Shown here: piece after piece, positions 7,125-9,466 of the stretch
How the letters are laid out: the number at the start of each line of letters is the position of its first letter
Position numbering within the stretch: the first letter of the stretch is position 1
Assembly: GCA_027858275.1 (NCBI GenBank)
Contig: JAQIDA010000210.1
Coordinates: forward strand, 1 to 9,466
Length of the DNA stretch: 9,466 nt
Reading direction: 5' to 3'
DNA from: Candidatus Kapaibacterium sp.
GTDB taxonomy: Bacteria; Bacteroidota; Ignavibacteria; Kapaibacteriales; UBA2268
Notes under the pieces: generated by a model
Database searches by the model: none
Told to the model about the DNA's origin: nothing
Seen by the model: the letters and a program-made list of their open reading frames with translations, nothing else
Made by a program: the position numbers and the translations under genes

Positions 7125-8360
7125 ATGAATGAAACAAATATAATACTCGTCGGCGTGCTGATGTTTACGCTGATTGTACTCTTGCTCGTTCTTGTAATTA
7201 TTCTCGCTAAATCGAAGTTGGTTGCCAAAGGCAACGCTAAAATCATCATCAACGGTGATCCTTCGAAAAGTGTAGAAGTGCCTTTTGGCGGTAAATTACT
7301 GAACGCGCTTGCGGAAAGAGAAATATTTATTCCGTCGGCTTGCGGCGGCGGCGGTACTTGCGGCGAATGCAAGATGATTGTTAAAGAAGGCGGAGGAGAA
7401 ATCCTGCCTACGGAAACTCCGCAGTTCACCAGATCGCAGATCAAAGAGGGATTCAGATTGTCATGCCAAGTGCCTGTAAAAAGCGACATGAAAATCGAAG
7501 TTCCCGCTGAAATCTTCGACATTAAAAAATGGGAATGTACAGTTCGTTCTAACGAAAACGTTGCTACGTTTATCAAGGAATTGGTACTCGAACTCCCAAG
7601 CGGCGAGTTGATCGACTTCCGCGCAGGCGGGTATATTCAGATCGAATGTCCTCCCCACGAATTAGATTACAAAGACTTCGCAATTGAAGAAGAATACAGA
7701 GAAGATTGGGATCGTTGGAATGTATGGCAATACAAATCTGTTGTCAAAGAAGACACGGTCAGAGCTTATTCGATGGCCAGCTATCCTGAAGAGCAAGACA
7801 TTATCATGCTCAATGTCAGAATAGCTACTCCGCCGCCGAACAATCCCGAAGCACCTCCGGGAATAATGTCTTCGTACATTTTCAACCTGAAACCGGGCGA
7901 CAAGTGCATGGTCTCCGGCCCTTACGGAGAATTCTTCGCACGCAAAACTCAGAACGAAATGATATTCGTAGGCGGCGGTGCCGGTATGGCTCCCATGCGC
8001 TCGCATATCTTCGATCAGTTGAAACGTATCGGTTCCGACCGTAAGATGACTTATTGGTACGGAGCCCGTAGCTTGAGAGAAATTTTCTATCAGGATCATT
8101 TCGATAAGTTGCAGGAACAATTCCCTAATTTTGAATGGCACGTTGCCTTGTCCGACGCATTGGAAGAAGACAATTGGCAAGGTCCGACAGGATTCATCCA
8201 TCAAGTTCTTTTCGATATGTATCTCAAAAATCATTCGGCTCCGGAAGATTGCGAATACTATCTCTGCGGCCCGCCTGTTATGAACAGCGCCGTAGAAAAA
8301 ATGCTGGAAGAACTCGGAGTAGAGCCTGAAAACATCATGTTCGATGATTTCGGATTTTAG
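7125..8360 (+). CDS. nqrF: Na+-translocating NADH:quinone oxidoreductase subunit F (NADH dehydrogenase; 2Fe-2S, FAD)
   Basis: Electron-input subunit: it oxidises NADH on FAD and passes single electrons to its 2Fe-2S cluster and on to the NqrD/NqrE centre. At 411 residues it has the normal length. One N-terminal membrane helix covers residues ~6-28. The ferredoxin domain (~35-130) has ligands Cys73, Cys79 and Cys82 in SACGGGGTCGEC and Cys114 in RLSCQVPV. The FAD domain shows RAYSMAS (213-219) and ATPPPNNPEAPPGIMSSY (234-251). The NADH domain shows GGGAGMAPMRSH (283-294), WYGARS (311-316) and CGPPVM (381-386), and ends in the typical aromatic tail DDFGF. SD TAAGGAG (7109-7115) overlaps the nqrE stop codon, 9 nt before the ATG. 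It is the last gene of the operon and is followed by a strong terminator. Confidence 0.97.
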   Translation: MNETNIILVGVLMFTLIVLLLVLVIILAKSKLVAKGNAKIIINGDPSKSVEVPFGGKLLNALAEREIFIPSACGGGGTCGECKMIVKEGGGEILPTETPQFTRSQIKEGFRLSCQVPVKSDMKIEVPAEIFDIKKWECTVRSNENVATFIKELVLELPSGELIDFRAGGYIQIECPPHELDYKDFAIEEEYREDWDRWNVWQYKSVVKEDTVRAYSMASYPEEQDIIMLNVRIATPPPNNPEAPPGIMSSYIFNLKPGDKCMVSGPYGEFFARKTQNEMIFVGGGAGMAPMRSHIFDQLKRIGSDRKMTYWYGARSLREIFYQDHFDKLQEQFPNFEWHVALSDALEEDNWQGPTGFIHQVLFDMYLKNHSAPEDCEYYLCGPPVMNSAVEKMLEELGVEPENIMFDDFGF

Positions 8361-8387
8361 CATTTGAGTAAGGAATAGTGTTTATAT

Positions 8388-8427
8388 AAAAAAACGCCCG
8401 CTGTCTTTTTGACGCGGGCGTTTTTTT
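8388..8427 (+). terminator. Intrinsic terminator of the nqr operon, symmetric and probably bidirectional
   Basis: Seven A (8388-8394), stem CGCCCGC (8395-8401), loop region, stem GCGGGCG (8414-8420) and seven T (8421-8427). GTC (8403-8405) can pair with GAC (8411-8413) to extend the stem around a TTTTT loop, with one bulged T. It lies 27 nt after the nqrF stop. A-tract and T-tract flank the same GC-rich stem, so it can work on either strand and could also stop read-through from pepA, which converges from the right about 270 nt away. Confidence 0.93.
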
Positions 8428-8441
8428 GTGGTTTTGTCCAA

Positions 8442-8473
8442 GATGTCAGACAGCAAAGAAGGTGTCTGACATC
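8442..8473. repeat. Perfect 11-bp inverted repeat
   Basis: GATGTCAGACA (8442-8452) and TGTCTGACATC (8463-8473) are exact reverse complements separated by a 10-nt loop (GCAAAGAAGG). No T-tract follows. The GTCTGACA core resembles palindromes often seen as dispersed REP-like elements in bacteria, but I cannot check copy number here. Confidence 0.7.
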
Positions 8474-8483
8474 GAAGAGGAAG

Positions 8484-8545
8484 AATCTTTTTTCTAACTC
8501 CCCTCCTGCTCCGAGGAGGGGTGCCCGAAGGGCGGGGTGGTTCTT
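8484..8545. repeat. Dispersed-repeat-like palindromic unit, copy 1
   Basis: This unit runs from AATCTTTT (8484-8491) to GGGGTGGTTCTT (8534-8545), the same two ends found in the unit at 8645-8693. Inside are a perfect 8-bp hairpin, CCCCTCCT (8500-8507) with AGGAGGGG (8514-8521) and a 6-nt loop, and then a smaller hairpin GCCC-GAA-GGGC (8523-8533). Shared termini with a diverged hairpin interior suggest two members of one non-coding repeat family. Confidence 0.6.
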
Positions 8546-8551
8546 TTCTTC

Positions 8552-8583
8552 GATGGAATCCACTTTCTTGAGTAGATTCCATC
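8552..8583. repeat. Inverted repeat with GGAATCCACT core, copy 1
   Basis: GATGGAATC (8552-8560) pairs perfectly with GATTCCATC (8575-8583). After one mismatch, ACT (8562-8564) can pair with AGT (8571-8573) around a 6-nt loop. Its left arm shares GGAATCCACT (8555-8564) with the next inverted repeat (8606-8615). Confidence 0.65.
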
Positions 8584-8601
8584 TTCTTTGGCTCTAACAA
8601 A

Positions 8602-8635
8602 AGACGGAATCCACTAAAGAATGTGGAATCCGTCT
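8602..8635. repeat. Inverted repeat with GGAATCCACT core, copy 2
   Basis: AGACGGAATCCAC (8602-8614) and GTGGAATCCGTCT (8623-8635) form a 13-position stem with a single central A-A mismatch and an 8-nt loop. The left arm repeats GGAATCCACT from the neighbouring palindrome. The core is related to, but not the same as, that of copy 1, where the outer pairs differ. Confidence 0.65.
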
Positions 8636-8644
8636 CGGTTGCTA

Positions 8645-8693
8645 AATCTTTTCCCCCGCCTGCGAAGGAGGAGGGGGTTAGGGGGTGGTTCTT
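8645..8693. repeat. Dispersed-repeat-like palindromic unit, copy 2
   Basis: This unit runs from AATCTTTT (8645-8652) to GGGGTGGTTCTT (8682-8693), the ends shared with the unit at 8484-8545. The interior hairpin is CCCCC-G-CCT (8653-8661) with AGG-A-GGGGG (8669-8677), with one G-A mismatch and a 7-nt loop; a further GGGGG run follows. The unit stops only 3 nt before the pepA stop codon on the other strand, so it may form the 3' end of that transcript. Confidence 0.6.
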
Positions 8694-8696
8694 ATC

Positions 8697-9466
8697 TCAT
8701 TCCCCCGAATAATTCTTCAAAAAATCAAAAATCAACCTCACGCCGCTGCCCGTGCCGCCTTTGCCGCGATACGAATCCTGAGAGGATATTTCCGCCGTTC
8801 CGGCTATATCCAAGTGGATGTAGGGATAGTCAGTGAAATGTTCGAGGAATTTGCCGGCCGTAATCGCGCCGCCTGTGGAACCGCCTAAATTCTTCAGATC
8901 GGCGATGTCAGATTTGATCTGCTCATCATATTCATCCCAGAAAGGAAATCGCGCTATGCGTTCATATACGTTTTCGCCGCTTGCTGTCAGCTTCTCAAAA
9001 ACTCCTTCAGCGGCATTTCCCATACCCACTATGCCATACCTGCCGATAGCAGCAGCAGCGGCACCTGTCAAAGTTGCCATATCTATAACAAGCTCCGGGT
9101 CATAATTCTTAGCATAGCTGAGAGCGTCCGCAAGAATCATTCGGCCTTCAGCGTCGGTGTTCAGCACTTCGACAGTCTGACCGCCGTGCATGTGAATAAC
9201 ATCTCCCGGAGCGTAAGCATTGCCCGAAGGACGATTGTCCGTCGCCGGAATCAATGCGATTACATACAGCGGAAGTTTTGCTTTGGCGCAAGCGAACATC
9301 GCACCGATCACAGCTGCAGCACCGCCCATATCAGCTTTCATTCTGTCCATGCTGTTTTTTGTAGGTTTCAAACTCAGCCCGCCGGTATCAAATACAACAC
9401 CTTTGCCTACAAGGATAATCGGTTTTGTATTGATCGCGTTACTCGGTTTCCAAGTCATTATTGAAA
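8697..9466 (-). CDS. pepA: Leucyl aminopeptidase (M17 family), C-terminal catalytic part; 5' end beyond the window
   Basis: Cytosolic di-metal aminopeptidase that removes N-terminal residues from peptides. The frame is open to the right edge (codons for Ser-Ile precede the internal Met at 9458), so that Met is not the true start; the N-terminal domain is missing. Numbering from that Met, the metal ligands are visible as Lys19 and Asp24 in VGKGVVFDTGG, Asp43 in MKADMGGAAAV, and Asp102 and Glu104 in the family signature NTDAEGRM, with Arg106 as the catalytic arginine. The signature usually ends in Leu; Met here is a mild variant. Later conserved parts are DMATLTGAA (126-134) and GGSTGGAITAGKFLEHF. 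The stop is TGA at 8699-8697. It converges on nqrF with no shared function evident. Confidence 0.95.
   Translation of the reverse strand, partial: SIMTWKPSNAINTKPIILVGKGVVFDTGGLSLKPTKNSMDRMKADMGGAAAVIGAMFACAKAKLPLYVIALIPATDNRPSGNAYAPGDVIHMHGGQTVEVLNTDAEGRMILADALSYAKNYDPELVIDMATLTGAAAAAIGRYGIVGMGNAAEGVFEKLTASGENVYERIARFPFWDEYDEQIKSDIADLKNLGGSTGGAITAGKFLEHFTDYPYIHLDIAGTAEISSQDSYRGKGGTGSGVRLIFDFLKNYSGE

Larger units (their letters stand above)
8361..8696. other. Noncoding region between convergent nqrF and pepA
   Basis: This is 336 bases without a credible gene. It begins with an intrinsic terminator (8388-8427) and then holds five palindromic units in a row (8442-8473, 8484-8545, 8552-8583, 8602-8635, 8645-8693), listed separately. 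Short open frames on both strands here encode Arg/Pro-rich or low-complexity peptides that follow the palindromes and are not taken as genes. Confidence 0.75.

Noticed and set aside
7662..8363. Long open frame (233 codons) on the minus strand inside nqrF
   Set aside because: It lies antisense to the well-supported nqrF in a fixed codon phase; the peptide is His/Phe/Arg-rich with no domain and has no SD. It is a shadow frame.
8357..8600. Short open frames across the terminator and palindromes
   Set aside because: They follow from GC-rich palindromes, overlap one another on both strands and have no SD or plausible protein composition.
8442..8693. CRISPR array or insertion-sequence remnant
   Set aside because: The units differ in sequence and length, with no regular repeat-spacer pattern, and no transposase fragment or target-site duplication is visible.

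Overview
The window looks like ordinary bacterial core-genome DNA of moderate GC content with long coding stretches. It holds three complete or near-complete transcription units flanked by two genes cut by the window edges. From left to right: the first ~60% of aspS (aspartyl-tRNA synthetase, minus strand, running off base 1); a divergent pair on the plus strand (a 49-codon single-pass membrane protein and an NlpC/P60 lipoprotein); a complete six-gene operon for the Na+-translocating NADH:quinone oxidoreductase, nqrABCDEF (2532-8360, plus strand); and the C-terminal part of pepA (M17 leucyl aminopeptidase, minus strand, entering from base 9466).

The nqr operon dominates. NADH is oxidised by NqrF (FAD, 2Fe-2S). 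Electrons pass to the intramembrane iron-sulfur site carried by two cysteines each of NqrD and NqrE, then to covalent FMNs on NqrC and NqrB, and finally to quinone, coupled to Na+ export. All expected cofactor residues are visible, so the complex should be functional. Genes are packed with gaps of 3-13 nt or overlaps of 8-11 nt, and nqrB to nqrF each have a good Shine-Dalgarno (SD) sequence. The maturation genes apbE (FMN transferase) and nqrM are not in the window. A perfect intrinsic terminator closes the operon.

The two larger noncoding stretches are the more unusual parts. Bases 2039-2531 are AT-rich and hold a hairpin just after the lipoprotein gene, one perfect consensus DnaA box, and a possible nqr promoter. 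Bases 8361-8696, between the convergent nqrF and pepA, hold the terminator and then a run of five nested palindromes. Two of these share the same end sequences (AATCTTTT ... GGGGTGGTTCTT), which suggests a dispersed non-coding repeat family.

Taxonomy is an inference. A Nqr complex, bacterial-type AspRS, a possible Bacteroidota-like TAnnTTTG promoter box before aspS, and yet strong SD sequences would fit a lineage of the FCB group (Bacteroidota/Chlorobi and relatives), but a PVC-type bacterium is not excluded. I saw no convincing previously undescribed system; the repeat cluster is the item most worth following up.
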